A stretch of 64,000 nt of DNA from Pilaira anomala (lineage: Eukaryota > Mucoromycota > Mucoromycetes > Mucorales > Mucoraceae): the NCBI GenBank assembly GCA_025716855.1, contig JAIXMQ010000022.1, positions 1-64,000 of the forward strand, read 5' to 3'. Positions 24,120 to 37,483 of this stretch are shown piece by piece. Under the pieces are notes generated by a model, which saw only the letters and a list, made by a program, of their open reading frames with translations, had not been told where the DNA came from and searched no databases. The position numbers were made by a program, and so were the translations under genes. Position 1 is the first letter of the stretch. The number at the start of each line of letters is the position of its first letter.

Positions 24120-25318
24120 TCTTTTTAGCAAGTGGATGATCAGAAGGAGTTAATAGTTCAAAACTACACAAAAGTTCTTCACTAACACTCATGATTGCTC
24201 CAAAGTTATCAAATTCACCACAATAATTTGGTGCACTAAATACGGTAACTAATGTTCTTTCATTAAAGAATTGATATCCATCTTCTACAACCATATGAGC
24301 TCTACAGACAAGGTCCAAATCGAATTTTGATAAAAATTCATTGATCACCTTCTTACCAAAGCAATACGAAACGCCTCTTTCATTATCTAGAAAATCCAAG
24401 ATAAATCGTTATAAACTTAGTTGCATGCATATCGCCGATGAATCTTTGTATTTCTCTTTACCTTCCCAATCGACGCTTATATCTGCAGGGTCAGCCCATA
24501 ATAAATCGTTCAATAATCCATAATCAGGTACATCCGTTGGTCTCTGTATATTACGAATATCATCCATACTATGTAAAGAGGGTGATAGACCACCATGAAC
24601 ACAAAAAATCTTTCCTGCCACTAATCCTGCAATAGGTAACGTATTAAAGACATCTACAAATGTTCTCCACATCTTTGGACTCAATCTACGTTTACATTCA
24701 TCATAAAATCCATACACTATAATAAATAAAAATATATATAAAATGTTAAAGTCACACACACATATACATATAGAAGAATCAATCGATCGAAAAAAAAAGG
24801 AGTTAACAAAAGAAGGGGGAGGTGGTGGTGGTGGTGGGTGGAGGGGGGTGTGTGTGTGTGTGTGTGTGTGTGTGGGAAAGAAAGTTGGGCTGAGAGAGAG
24901 AGAAAGATGATCTCGGTAGATACCATATTTATGCAAAAAAAAAAAAAAACTTTACCTTTTGTCACGTTGGCAGATTCATGATTACCTCTTAAAATAAAAA
25001 AGTTTTCGGGAAACTTAATCTTATAACATAATAATAATAAAAAGTTTTCTAAACTTTGTTTTCCACGGTCCACATAATCTCCCAAGAATAAATAATTCGA
25101 GGTAGGTGGGAATCCACCCATTTCAAATAACCGAATTAAATCCGTATATTGACCATGTGTATCACCTACAATTTTGACAGGAGCAGAAAGTTCAAGTAAA
25201 GACTATAATATAAAAAGAATAAGTATAACCTGTTTCTTTTCCCTCCCTCCCCCCTTTCTCTCTCTCTTTCGCTCACTCCTCTTCTTTTCTCTCTCTCTCT
25301 TTCGCTCACTCCTCTTCT

Positions 25319-25354
<36 letters not shown>

Positions 25355-26053
25355 GCAATATATTACCGGTTGGCTCAAAAATATTTCCATAGCTGCACGA
25401 CAAATACAGGTCACTTCGGACTGCTTTAAACATAATTGCTTTGATACTTTAGAAGCATAACCAGCATCTAATAATCTTCTGATATAATCATCAATTTGAG
25501 CAATACTATTTTGCATATTCATACTAGAGACTGAATTGACAGTTAATTGATTCATAGAAGAGACTGTCAACTGATTACTATCCAAGTTATCTACATCCAA
25601 CGATTGTCCAGCTGCTCTCTTGGGAGGCCAGAAATCAGACTGAGCCAACAATTTATGTTGTTGAGGATGTTCTACTTTACCCATAAATGGGTCAGGTCCA
25701 GGTCCAACTGTATCTTGTTCATTATATTCCTCATGGTTGTTATTACTGTTACCCATAGTGTTATTGTCATTCGTGTTGTTGTTGTTGTTGTTGTTGTGGA
25801 CAGGATAATCGGGATTCAACTGGGAAAGTGCCGAAGCATTATTATTGTTATTGTTATTTTTACGATGTTGTGAAGAAGTAATCAAGATGGAACTAACTGA
25901 TTGTGTTGTGTTCACACTATTTTCGTTATCGGGCGCAGTCGTTACATCAAGACGAGGAATAGGTGTGGAAGAACTTTTACTATTTTGTCGTTTTTTACTG
26001 CTTGAAGATCTCTTTTTAATACTATCCTTCTTTTTTGAAATTGAGTTTCCCAT
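24115..26053 (-). CDS. PPZ1: PPZ-type Ser/Thr protein phosphatase
   Basis: Fungus-specific PP1-like phosphatase; in yeasts it controls K+/Na+ homeostasis and cell integrity. Four exons (26053-25367, 25202-24956, 24716-24462, 24386-24115) give 486 residues. MGNS at the start is an N-myristoylation signal as in Ppz1. The N-terminal half is basic then Asn/Ser-rich. The catalytic domain has [35 protein letters not shown] and [11 protein letters not shown], plus the PPZ-type [17 protein letters not shown] and [14 protein letters not shown]. The usual GNHEC cysteine is Ser. Intron 1 carries (CT)n arrays and intron 2 a long GT/GGT run; intron 1 opens GTAATA. Confidence 0.95.
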
Positions 26054-27314
26054 TGAGCCTTTTGTTGTTTCTTTTAAATTACTTTTTTTTTTTATTTAAA
26101 AAAAAAAAAAGAGAGAGAGAGAGAGAAAAAAAAGATATATATGAAAAGGGAAAGGAAAGAATACAAAAAAAGGATTCTTTCACATGAGGGAAAAAAAAAA
26201 AAAAAATCGGAGTTTCTGTTGACCCTTCATAAAAAAAAAATCAATACTTCTCATTCTTCTACATAAATATATATATATATATATATACAGTTTATTTAGT
26301 CTATTGTCATACATTGGTAACCATGGTAGTCATATGGTTACCCTGGTTATATCTTTCTTACTTGTAGCTACTCTATCTTATTTCCGGTATAATTTTCAAC
26401 CAAAGTGAATGCTTTTGTTTATTTGGATTATTGGGCTTTGTCGGTGTTTCAGACATTTTTTTTCCCATTTAATAATTTGGTAAATCTGTCATCATTCTAT
26501 AATAGTCCTGAGTTAAAAAAAAAAAAAGAGACATAATGGTTAATAAACAACTTGTAAGATTTCCTCATTTGTCTCATAGTTTCGTGGAGTAGAGTATGAT
26601 AGTATTACATTATATTCTTGTAACATGAGTTACACTACTTGTTAAAGGGTTCACAATACAACATGTGTGCCTTTCATTAGTATATATTTCTCCTATCACA
26701 AAATGACTCCTCATGATAACTTTAGAATCAATCATTTTTTTTTTTAATCTCTCTTTCTCTTGAGATTGACATGTTTATATTATGGTATTACTAAACATTC
26801 AATGGGACCCTTTTTTTTTTTACATAGAAGAAACCTCAACGTGAAGAAAAAAATAGCGACCTTTTTTTTTTACTGATAGCATAAGTTTCATTATAAATAC
26901 GGGAGGGGGGGGGGGGGGAACTTCGGATGTTTGGAACCGAATGAGTTCCTGCCTCTTATGTAGAACAATGGTCAATCTATCTCAACTATGTATCACACTC
27001 CCTGATAGGTAGAAATGTGAATTATGTTACATTATCCCTGACACTTTTACCCTTTCACATTTCTGTCTTTAGAAGTTTATATGAGAATGTCAACTAAATT
27101 ACGAATTATTCGCAAGTAAATTCAAGAATTTATACACGCACATGTATTCACTCATGTAATAGATTAAGCCAGTAAAAATAGGTCCAATTCTATATCTTAT
27201 ATCACGTATTCAAGTGTGTATTTTAGTAGGGATGTAGGTAGATAAATGTATCATAAAAATAAGTCAAAATATCATAGAAGGAGTACATGTATGCATTAAT
27301 AGTGAAATATGTTG

Positions 27315-27399
<85 letters not shown>

Positions 27400-27790
27400 T
27401 CGTACCTGCTTTTGAGTTGAGTTGATCTCTTTCTCGTGGTACAGAGATGAAACTTTAATATATAATAGTATTATACATATTTTTTTTTTTTTTTTTTTTT
27501 TTTTTGGTTGTAAATAACATACAGCTTAAAAATAGAGTGAGAGAGTGAGAGAGTGAGTGAGCATTACATGACTCAAATGAAAACTTTATTTTATACATTA
27601 GTTATAATATTTTTATTTTTATTTTATACATGTAAAAAAAAAAAAAAAAAAAAAAAACGGTTAAAACGTCGGTATATGTATTATTATTATTTTAGGTAAC
27701 CAACTATATATTGACAACCAATTTATGTACATTTTTCATTTCGGCTCTAAGAAATGGGGGAATATAAAGATTATTATAGTGTTAATAGAA
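26054..27790. other. Non-coding region with a long GA microsatellite
   Basis: 1.7 kb upstream of PPZ and downstream of the gene at 27791-28835. Contains (GA)n at 27318-27397, a 12-base G run near 26905, A/T runs, and a short direct repeat GAGTGAGAGAGTGAG near 27536. No gene seen. Confidence 0.55.
27318..27397 (+). repeat. Uninterrupted (GA)40 microsatellite
   Basis: About 80 bases of pure GA dinucleotide repeat, the longest microsatellite in the window. Confidence 0.97.
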
Positions 27791-28835
27791 TTAATTGACA
27801 ACGTGTAATTGCTGTTGTTGATACAATATGCTATTGACAAGTTGTAAGCTACCATTAAAAACAAGTTCGTTTTGTGACTGGATTATAATACGATGGTACT
27901 GACTCAACATGTTGGATGTCAGCAGCTGATCTCTTAACGGTCGTCCGGGATCACTTAGCCTCATTGTCGAAAGACGATAGATGATACTTTCAATATGGAT
28001 TGGGTATCTTTTTGGCAATTCGGGTATGGTTGCTTGTTTCGGTTGTTGTTGTTGTTGCTTTCTTTTTTTTTTTGAACGGAGAAAATTTGTTGTGATGCGA
28101 AAGAATGGCGCTTTGATGATGATGATCGACTTTTTTGCTTTTTTTTTGCTTTTTTTCTCCTCCTCCTGCTGTCGCTTTGGAAGTAGACCAGAGAACCATG
28201 ATACTCTTTTTTTTTTTAATGGTTCGTCGGTTGAGTTTTTATCGTTATGTTCGTTTGAGTGGCTGTGTTCATCATCGTATTTAATAAGTGGCTCTCCTTT
28301 CGTCTTTTTTTTACTGGATAACCAAGAATAACGTCGTAAAAACGACCATCGTGTGGATTGTGTTGTTGTTGTTGTTTGAGTGGTCGAATCATCTGTCTCT
28401 TCCTCTTCTTCTTCTTCTTCTTCTTCAAAGTCTGAAGGAGTATATACATTGCATAAAAGTGATTTTGTTCTACGAGATGGCTCTTTTATACTATGCGATT
28501 CAATGGTAGCATCAACTGGTGGTTCGGTAACAATATCAATTTTTGGCACAATCACTTCAATTATTGGCTCTGTTGTCGTGTCTTCAACTATACTCGGCGA
28601 TACTTTTGAAGGTTTCCTATTATTGAGTATAAGTCTATTTTGTTTTTTGTTTTTTTTTATGGAAATATACAATCAATTTCTCTCTCTCTGTTAAATACCT
28701 TGTTGTATATTTGTTTTCGTTTAATCTATTAACGTGATCCATATTATTTTCAGCATTTTTCATTTTGGAATTATAAGCCAAAGATTGCTTGTTATCATTG
28801 GATAATGCAGCGATTGAGTACGCGATTGATACCAT
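27791..28835 (-). CDS. Basic, low-complexity protein with a possible Zds-C-like C-terminal motif
   Basis: Two exons (28835-28699, 28634-27791) give 326 residues. The middle has an acidic run (nine or more Glu), a Thr/Gln stretch, and several Lys-rich NLS-like clusters with WSFLRRYSWL and VSWFSGLLPKR. The C-terminus YPIHIESIIYRLSTMRLSDP then GRPLRDQLLTSNML resembles, from memory, the Zds1/Zds2 C-terminal domain (IYRLSHxKLxNPxRPLRxQVLLSNFM), which binds PP2A-Cdc55 regulators in yeast. That link is uncertain. The splice joins a split Arg codon. Otherwise unrecognised. Confidence 0.6.
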
Positions 28836-31800
28836 ATATAGTATGTTGTTGTGTTCCTTTTGTTTTTTTTGAGAAAGAGTGAGAGTTTTTTTTTTTTTAG
28901 AGATAAAAACAAGTGATAAAAAATAAGAGGGAAAGGGAAAGAAAGAGCGAGAGAGAGAGAGAGAGAGAAATCAAATTGATGCTGGTTCCTCCATGTTTAT
29001 TTATTATATATTAAGCTCCCCTTTAATTTAAGGAAAATTTATACATTTTCTCTTTCTCTTTACTGTTACTATGATACCGGCTCTATTGTTCTTTACGCGT
29101 ACCTTTATTCTATGCATCTCATTGTTTTCAATTTTTCTTCTTGTAACTAATTTTTATCTTTTTCTGGATTTTTTTTTTTTTTTTTTGGTTTGATTCATTT
29201 TTTAGTGAGAATACAGAAAACTAAACTTGTTTGAAACAACGAAAAACAAAATCAGTAACTATTTACACTGTTGGTAACCACTCAGGTTATTATTAGAATT
29301 TAAACACGAAATTTCGGTTCATAACAAACCCGGTAAATTTTTTATACGTTAAAAAGTCTGTGTGTGACCAAAAGGTGTCCATTTACCTGTCAGTTTTTTC
29401 ATAATAATAAATAATCTTATTGTTGCGGTCTTAAAAAGTATTAATGTCTTTTGGTATTTGTACAAACAATAGATTTTAACTCTTTTTTTTTTTTTACCCA
29501 TTATTGGGTTTCTTTATTTTTCTGCAAAAAAAAAAGTCTCTTTTTTTATAAACAATTTTAAAAAAAGAGAAAAAGGGCTTTTTCTTATAAAGAACAATCA
29601 TGTGGGATAAATCAAAAAATCGAATACAACAATAATGACAGCGCCTTGTTATCTATACAAGTTTTCCCCCTTTTTTCTTATTTTAATTTCCTTCAGAAAA
29701 AAAAAAAAAAAAAGTTAAATATTTATCAATATTGCCATCAAAGATACCGATCATGTTCAGAGTTTAGGAAATGTTTAAGTTTTCATTGTTTAGTTACATG
29801 TACGCATAGTTCAAGTTACTCAAGCATAGAAACCATATGTGTGTGCCTTGTTACGTTCATTTTATTATGGATAAAAAGAAACTTAGAATAAAAGTCATAT
29901 GAATATATAAAAACATAAAATGTCAAGAACTACCCTTTTTTTTTTTTTAGTTAAACAAAAAATTGTGATTGATAGACATTGAAAACGTATGTGCACGTTG
30001 CCCTTTTTTTTTTTTTTTTTTTTTTTTGCTATGTATTCTCATTTTATGCACAGTCTGTGGGTAATCAATTCAAAATTGATTTTGTTTTAATTTTTACACA
30101 CTTTTACTCCTTACTTTTTTATTTTTGTTCTCGACGCTTTTTTTTTTTTTTTACGGGCCCATTAAAATTTCATTAGCGTCTTTAAATAAACAAAAATCGA
30201 CTAAAAAAAAAAAAAAATATGCATTTTATCTTTTTTGTGTTCATGATGTATGGCATTTTTACATAAACACAAAACCAAAAATAACCCGTCGTTACAATAA
30301 TTAAGAAGAAAATCCAGATTAAAGAATGTTCCATATATGTAAAAACAGCTAATTAAACAGGTTTACAACTTGTTTATTATTCAATCATGATGACATCCTT
30401 AGCGAAAACACTTTTTTGTCATATAACGCAGGAGTGAGTATTTTTTTTTTTTAGAAACCTATAGAAAAAAAAAAGGGCAATATTTATTTCAAATGTTCGC
30501 GCGAGGGGGGGTCATTGTATTACACCTTTTTTTTTTTTCCAAAATTGTCTTGGAAATCTTTTTATTACAAATAAATATTCAAAAAGGCATTACCCCCTCT
30601 TTCCCTCTCTCCCCCCATTTTTTTTTTTTTTTTTTTAGTATTTGACATTTTACGGGCCATTTGCAGCAACTCGCCTCTAACAGGATTTATAGTATTCTCA
30701 TGATACTAACCGGTTTTTTTTTAATAACACAGTTTACAAAAAAAGGTACAATATTATTATTCTTCATCGTATTCGGAACAAAATAGCATTCAGGGGATTT
30801 GTTTTTTTTTGATTATATATCGCGATAACGTGATCCTATTACTATTTATTTATAGCAGACGTTTTGTTTAATAAAGTCAAAACCTTCAAGTCAATATAAA
30901 CAATAGAACGAAATAGATGTAAAAAAAAAGATAGCATGATTAATTTCAAATGGTTAGCTCATCAAAAAACCCGAGTCAAAAAAAAAAAAAAAAAGCTAAT
31001 GGAAATCACGCAAATAGATCTGCAATACCCATGCGTTTGGATATCGGTTAGGATGAAACAGGTTTCCCGTTTCCGTTACTTGGTCGTGTTTAATTAAGGA
31101 GAGAGAAACAGAGAAAGACTTTTTTTTTTTTTTTTTTTTTTCGAGTATTATAAAAATTCCATATTTGGGTTATGTTTCGTTTAGATACACTAATTTATTA
31201 AACAAATCTTTTTGATTTTACCTGTCAATTTTTTTTTTTTTTTCAGGAGAGAAAATGTTTATCTACTATTTTTGTAAATACCGAGACACAAGCAACACGA
31301 AACTAAAACACTTGAACTAAAAAGACTTTTTTTTCATCGCACGGTGGTCCTGACTTGGCTGCATAAATATTATGTTTTTTTTTTTTAAATCGTTTGTTAT
31401 TCTTCTGAAAATATTATTTAATCTATCGAATTTATGAATTGTTATCATCATTTTGTTTGCGTTTAGCCTCAAACTGCTTAATCAATAACGGTATATTAAG
31501 TTTTCTATCTACCGGAATCTTAAAGAGTTAGGTATATACTATTCGCCCCTTACTTGCCTTATCTCTTTTTTTTTTTTCTGGCGTATTCTTGATATAGTGT
31601 ATTATTAGGACAATGTAAAAAAGCAAGTTACAGAGACAAAAACTAGTAAGGGGGTACTTCACTTTTTTATCTTTTTTTTTTTAAAAAAAAAGCAGAGTAG
31701 TTAAAGCTGGAAGATGTATATATATATTGTGTATTGCAAAAGCCATTTCTTACAAGAGAGTGTGTTCACGGTAGTTTGCTTCTTTGAAGAGAAGTGTATT

Positions 31801-32357
31801 CGCTCCAGTTTTCTATCGAAATTTTATACTACATAGTACGATTTTGCTTTTACCGATTTTACGTATTTGGATAAGCCGAGAGGAGTCCAACAGGTATTTG
31901 TCAATTTATTAAACGATTGAAGAAGGAAAGGAGGAGGAGGGCTTTTATTACGATGATCACACTTTTTCCAAATTAGAAACGATATTTTTCGATTTTAAGA
32001 AACGCATAGAAGCTTTTTTTGATACATCATTGCCTCCTTGATTTATTCCAAGTCTGCGTAAAAAAAAAAAAAAGCATGAACTTATTAGGGCCAAAAAAAA
32101 ATGTGCGTTAAACTTTACACTCCAAAAAACTATTTTCGATCTAGGTCTTTTGAAAAATAAAATATTATTGGACTAAAAAAAAAAAATCTTTTACCCAGCT
32201 TTACATGACGGCATTGATTTAGCAAAGCACAAACATGACGTAAATATAGCGTCGTAAATAAATAAAAAAACTTTATGCATATAAAAAACGATGTTTTAAA
32301 GGGTTAATTAATTATTCAACAACAAATAATCAATTTATTCAAATAAAAAAAAAAAAA
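28836..32357. other. Long non-coding region (3.5 kb)
   Basis: Very AT-rich, with dozens of A or T runs of 10-24 bases, (GA)n near 28948-28969 and a T-run/A-run junction at 31670-31690. Both strands were scanned; open frames are short and homopolymer-driven. The last 100 bp (from about 32250) are the promoter of the 32358 gene. No gene recognised. Confidence 0.55.
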
Positions 32358-32624
32358 ATGTCTTATCCATCAAACACTGATAACCAAACTAATTACGCTG
32401 CTGGTAACAATAACGATGTTAAGCCTCAACAAGCTCAAGATGGTGCTATCCAACAAACTGTAGGTGGTCTCGGAAACATCCTTGAAGGCACTGTAGGTGT
32501 TGCAGGAGGTGTTGCTCAAGGTACTGTAGGCACTTTAGGTGGTATTGTTGGAGGAACTTTAGGTGCTCTTACCGGAAACAATGGTCAAAACAACAACAAT
32601 GGTGGTGGTGGTTCCAAGAACTAA
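32358..32624 (+). CDS. Small Gly/Asn-rich protein with hydrophobic GxxGG repeats
   Basis: Single-exon gene of 88 residues, preceded by an A run just before ATG as in other genes here. The N-terminal third is polar (Asn/Gln-rich). The middle is a repeat of about eleven residues, e.g. GNILEGTVGVAGG, VAQGTVGTLGGI and VGGTLGALTG, that could form a glycine-zipper helix. The tail is Asn/Gly-rich. Codon use is orderly (GGT, GCT, ACT), which supports real coding. No signal peptide and no known domain. Isolated, with 3.5 kb and 1.8 kb of spacer around it, so it may be strongly and separately regulated. Function unknown. Confidence 0.75.
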   Translation: MSYPSNTDNQTNYAAGNNNDVKPQQAQDGAIQQTVGGLGNILEGTVGVAGGVAQGTVGTLGGIVGGTLGALTGNNGQNNNNGGGGSKN

Positions 32625-34399
32625 TTCATATCACACCTCTAACTTATACCGATTTTTTTTTTATTATTATTTGTAAATAAATTTTCTACCTTTAAACTTT
32701 ATTGTTGTAAAATGTAATGAGCTTTCTCGCATGATTTTACTTTTTTTTTATCTGATTTATTCCATCGATAGTAATAGCACACACCTTCGGTTGCATGCTT
32801 TTTCCTGTAAAATAAATAAATACAGTCATTTATTTACTATTACTATATTACTCTACGTTACTACTTGGTTATAATGCCAAATAATCGATCCAAATTCTTT
32901 AAGGATTTAAAAGTATCTCTCTCTATAGAACTGTCAAAAATTAAAAACTATCACCGTCTACACTTTAATCTACAGTGAGCGGTATATACATTAACGAAAA
33001 CAAGCTTTTTGTAATATTTACAAAATCATCGATGTAATTAAGTGAAACTCTTCTTACTTTGATTTTAAGCGTAAAAAAAAAAATCACGCCACACGACATT
33101 ATTTACTTTTTACAAATCTCGCCAAGGCCTTCTTCAATAAGAGGTTTAGTTGAAATGATTTTTTTTTAGCAACTTGGCTAAAAACTTTATACGCTCCGAC
33201 TTTATTGTCTAAAAGGTTAAATCCTGTAAAAAAAAAAAAAAAGAGAGAGAGAGAGAATAACATTATGATCCTCCTTTTCTAAAACAAAAAAAGTCTGTGC
33301 TATTTTCTTTCTTCTTATTTCATTAAAATGCTAAATATCTCTCTTTTTCTCTAACGAAGACAACATGATTGTAATTACACATCTGTCATATTACCTTAAC
33401 AGGCTTCAAAAACCCAGTTCAACTAAAAAATTCACTAATTTAAAACAAAAAATCGTCACTTAAGTTAATTCAAGTCATGAGAACTCGTGAGTCTTTTTTT
33501 TTTTTTTTTTTCTTGAGCAGAAAAATCCGTAAATGAAAAGAAAAAAAAGTCTTATTGCTGCAAGATCAAAACAAATCTGAATGAATTCATATGATGCCAT
33601 TTAAACAAAAAGGAGTGATCACTATGCATCGGAAAAGAAAGAAATCAAGACAAACTGTTAAATATATATATATATATCATCCATAAACAAGTCTTTTTTT
33701 TATTATACAGCTCTATCATTTATTGCATAAAATGAGACAATTTTTTTTTTTATCAGTGGTATCTTTATTTAAAAAGAAGTAAAAATAATCCTATACACAC
33801 GTGCGCTATAAAAAAAAGTAAACAGTAAAATGATCATTTACTGTGAAAAAGTTTAAAAAAAAAAAAAAAAAAAAGTTTTTTTCTGTACGACATGAAAAAA
33901 AAAAACCAGGCACAACAAACACAACACTTGATGAATTTCACAAATAATAAATAGTAATTTTGATCAAATATAGAATTCTCATTCGTGAATGCAAGAAGAA
34001 TAAAATGAAAGTGAATTTTATTTCTTTTTTTTTTTTTATATATATATACTATACACTCACTTTTTATTTTATTTTTTTTTTTTTTTAAAAATAAAAAACT
34101 GAGTGATATTATGTTATTTCAGAAAAAAAAAAAAACTAAAGGAGAGAAAGAAAGAGAGAGAGAGAGAGAGTATATATATATGTAACGAGAAAAAAAAAAA
34201 GCATATGTTGAGTGAAGTGTGAAATATGGGTGGGTAAAAACACTAAGAGAGAAACGATAAAGTATATATGAAGAAAAAAAGTGAATGTGAGGGGATATAA
34301 TAATAATAATAATAAAATAATAATAATAAAATAATAAAAACTACATTTTTGATATATGTATGGAGAGAAAAGGGCGCGCGCGTTTTAAGTCTAAAAAAT
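32625..34399. other. Non-coding spacer between convergent genes
   Basis: 1.8 kb with AATAAA-like signal near 32674-32680, (GA)n near 33242-33256 and 34153-34170, ATA/AATA repeats near 34300-34340, and an isolated GCGCGCG at 34373-34382. No gene seen. Confidence 0.55.
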
Positions 34400-37300
34400 T
34401 TATTCTTCTTCTTCTTCTTCTTCTTCTATAATGGTTTTCGCACCCAAGCCTCTTGATTCTTGCATACCGTAAACACTAAGACGAGATCTTGGTACAAACT
34501 CGAATCGATTGGATCGAGGTCTATAAGGCTCCTACGTAAGAAAAAGAAATAAAAAAAAAAGTGTGAATAAATGCTTTTGATTTTTTAAAAAAAAAAAAGA
34601 CTTACAAAAGATGGTTTTGTTACTTGTTCTTCCTCACAATCACTAATACTACTACAATCATCAGAAGAATCAGAAGAAAAGTCAGAGAGATGATTTTCTT
34701 GTTTAATTTCTACTTCATTTGTAGTGGTGGTGGTGGTGGTGGTGGTGTTTGATTCTGAAAGAGAAATCAATTTTTCTTCCATTGGATTGATGGGTGTACA
34801 AAGTAAATGATTGATCGATTGACGTTCCACCACCACTTGTTCTTCTACTTCTGAACTACTACTACTACTGAAGGAGCTCACATGAGTTGTAGTGTTCGGT
34901 CCAAAGGAAGGAGGTGTAGGTGGATGCGTGGCTGCTGCTCCTACTACGACGACTACGGCTGCAGATGGTGCTCTATACATTGAATATCTCTTTTCACAAA
35001 TATCCACTTCTTTAGGTTCACAAGAAGCGTTCAAGATGGAAAAGGAATCTGCAACAAGTGATCGTGTAGTTAATGCAGTAGGAGGTATATTCAGTTGATT
35101 CATACCCATCGGTGTCATAGGATGTGATGGATATGCATGGGGTGTGCGGATTTCGTTGGTGGTGACTGCTGAGGTCGATTGTGTCGCACTACTACTAGTA
35201 GTAGTAGTAGTAGAATAAGTACCGTTGTAATTCAATTTATCGAGTTCACAAGCTGGTGGTTGAGATAACTGAAGCACTCTACGACGATACTTTTGTGATC
35301 CAGAACGATAGACGGGTGGAGACATCATCATGGCCTCTGGTAACTGAGTGCATGTATCCATATCAAAATTACGGTAACTCGAAGGAGATGAAATAGGTGA
35401 AGACATGGTGGAACAATTTGATGATGACCTTGATCTCGTCGTCGTGTTATTCTTTTGATGATGATGATGCTTTAAGATCAATTCATTTTGTTTTTGCATT
35501 AATTCTAATTGTTGTTGTTGTTGTTGTTGTTTGGATCCAAACCATGACTTGACCGATGAAAACCAACCGGACTTTTCATTCATTGTACTGGTTGAACCAA
35601 ATCCAACGGTTTGAATTGTATTATTTTGTGTACGATTTGGTTTTGGATAAGGTTGTTGTTGTTGTTGTTGTTGAACTTGTGATAATAATTCGATCGGTTC
35701 TTCTTTTCTTGTTACTACCACTGGAGGAGGTGAGATAGGTTGTTGTTGTTGTTGTTGTACTACATGATTCGTTTGGGTAGCAACGTCCACTGAACTTTTT
35801 TCGATCTTGAATTGGTGACGTGATTCGATCGCAGAAGCGAATGCATCGGGTACAGACATTGGCTTTTGAGTTGTTGTTGACATATTTTCAAGTAATAAAT
35901 GCCAAAGTGTACTGGAGGTATCACATTCACCTGTTTGCATCTTGATCAAAGCATCTTTATCAAATCCTGCAGCCGTCAAAGCAGCAAATAATCTTTGTTC
36001 GATAGGTGACATGTAAGAAGTATCATTATAAAACACACCACTATCTCGAGTTTGATGAAAGGAAGAAGGTAAAGAAGTCCGATGAAGTTGTTGCGTATGA
36101 CTACGACGATTTAAAGAAGGAGCTGAAAAACGTGGTGATTTATTATTTATTTGTTGTTGTTGTTGAGAGGGTCGAAGGATACCTAAACTTGATCTTACTT
36201 GTGGCGAAAACTTTAAATCGACTGGCATGGTTACATTATCTTCTAATGCAATTGTATTTATATCGGGTTGAGAAAATAGTGAGTCGAGATCAGAAGATTG
36301 GTTTGTGGTGGTAGAAGAAGAAGGTGTTAAACAATTATAATCTAATTCTTCTTCTTCTTCTTCTTCGTCTGCAGACGATAAATAAATTTCTTCATCTTGA
36401 ATTGTCCATGGATGATCTACAATGTTATCAATCGTAATACGTTGTGAAGGTTCTAATTGGAGCATTTGTCGTATTAAATTACTTAATTCGGTAGAGAAAT
36501 AAAATGGCATTTCGTATTCTACTTGAACAATCTTTCTTTGTGTCATAATTTCTGAATCATCATCAAATGGATATTCTCCTGCTAATAAAGTAAATAGAAT
36601 TACACCAAGTGACCAAATATCAGTTTCTAATTACATATATAAAAAATAGTTTAATATAAACACACTTGTACACTTGTTCTCCTTTGTACTACCTGGACCA
36701 GTATATTTTTTACGTAAAATCACTTCAGGAGCTGAATAACTAAGGCTACCACAAAATGTTTCAAGGTATTGATTTTTTTGTGTAAATCGAGCGAAACCAA
36801 AATCACAAATCTTTACGTTATCTTCTGCGTCTAGTAAAATATTTTCAAGTTTAAGATCCCTTTTATATTTATATATATATATATAAAAGGAGTTTTTTTT
36901 TTTTTTGTGTTAGGGAGAAAAATAGAATAACAACAACAATATGATTACCTGTGAACAATGCCACGCGTATGACAATACTTGATTGCATCTGTCAGCTGAC
37001 GAAACCATTTATGTACTCTAATTTCTGAACAGCGACCAGCGTCAGTTAATGCATCTAATAAGTCACCATTTGGACAATATTCAGATATGATGTGTATAGC
37101 AGATTCAGTTGTAATCATTTCATATAACATGACGATATTTGGATGCTTTAATTGTCTATGATGATGAATTTCTCTTGCCATCATGGGTGCGTGTTGTTTA
37201 CTGATTTTCTTTATCGCTACAAGTCGTCCGGTTAATTTATGAAAGCCTTTTTTGACTTTACCAAATGTGCCTTCGCCTATTGTGTCTCCTATTGTATAAC

Positions 37301-37483
37301 ATCCAACAGACGTCATTTCATGGGAGGATAACTCCTTGAGTAATTCATTATAATCGACTGCTAACTATAATAATTTATAAATATTTAGCACATAAAATTT
37401 TTTTTTTTTTCTCGGTTGTTGTTGTTGTATCTTACTTTAGCTTGTTGATTATGTGTGACAGAATTTCTTGGTGAACTAATCAT
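34400..37483 (-). CDS. CAMKL-family (AMPK-related) Ser/Thr protein kinase
   Basis: Five exons (37483-37436, 37364-36949, 36859-36693, 36626-34606, 34531-34400) give 927 residues. The kinase domain lies near residues 36-300: [21 protein letters not shown] lysine in [38 protein letters not shown] (split by an intron at the Arg codon), [19 protein letters not shown] and [19 protein letters not shown]. The REIHHHRxLKHPNI pattern and long tail fit CAMKL kinases such as NUAK/Kin4 relatives; I cannot pick one. The remaining 600 residues are Ser/Thr-, Gln- and His-rich with an acidic patch after the kinase domain, and the protein ends in a run of seven Glu encoded by GAA repeats. Many trinucleotide tracts make the tail likely polymorphic. 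Confidence 0.88.
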
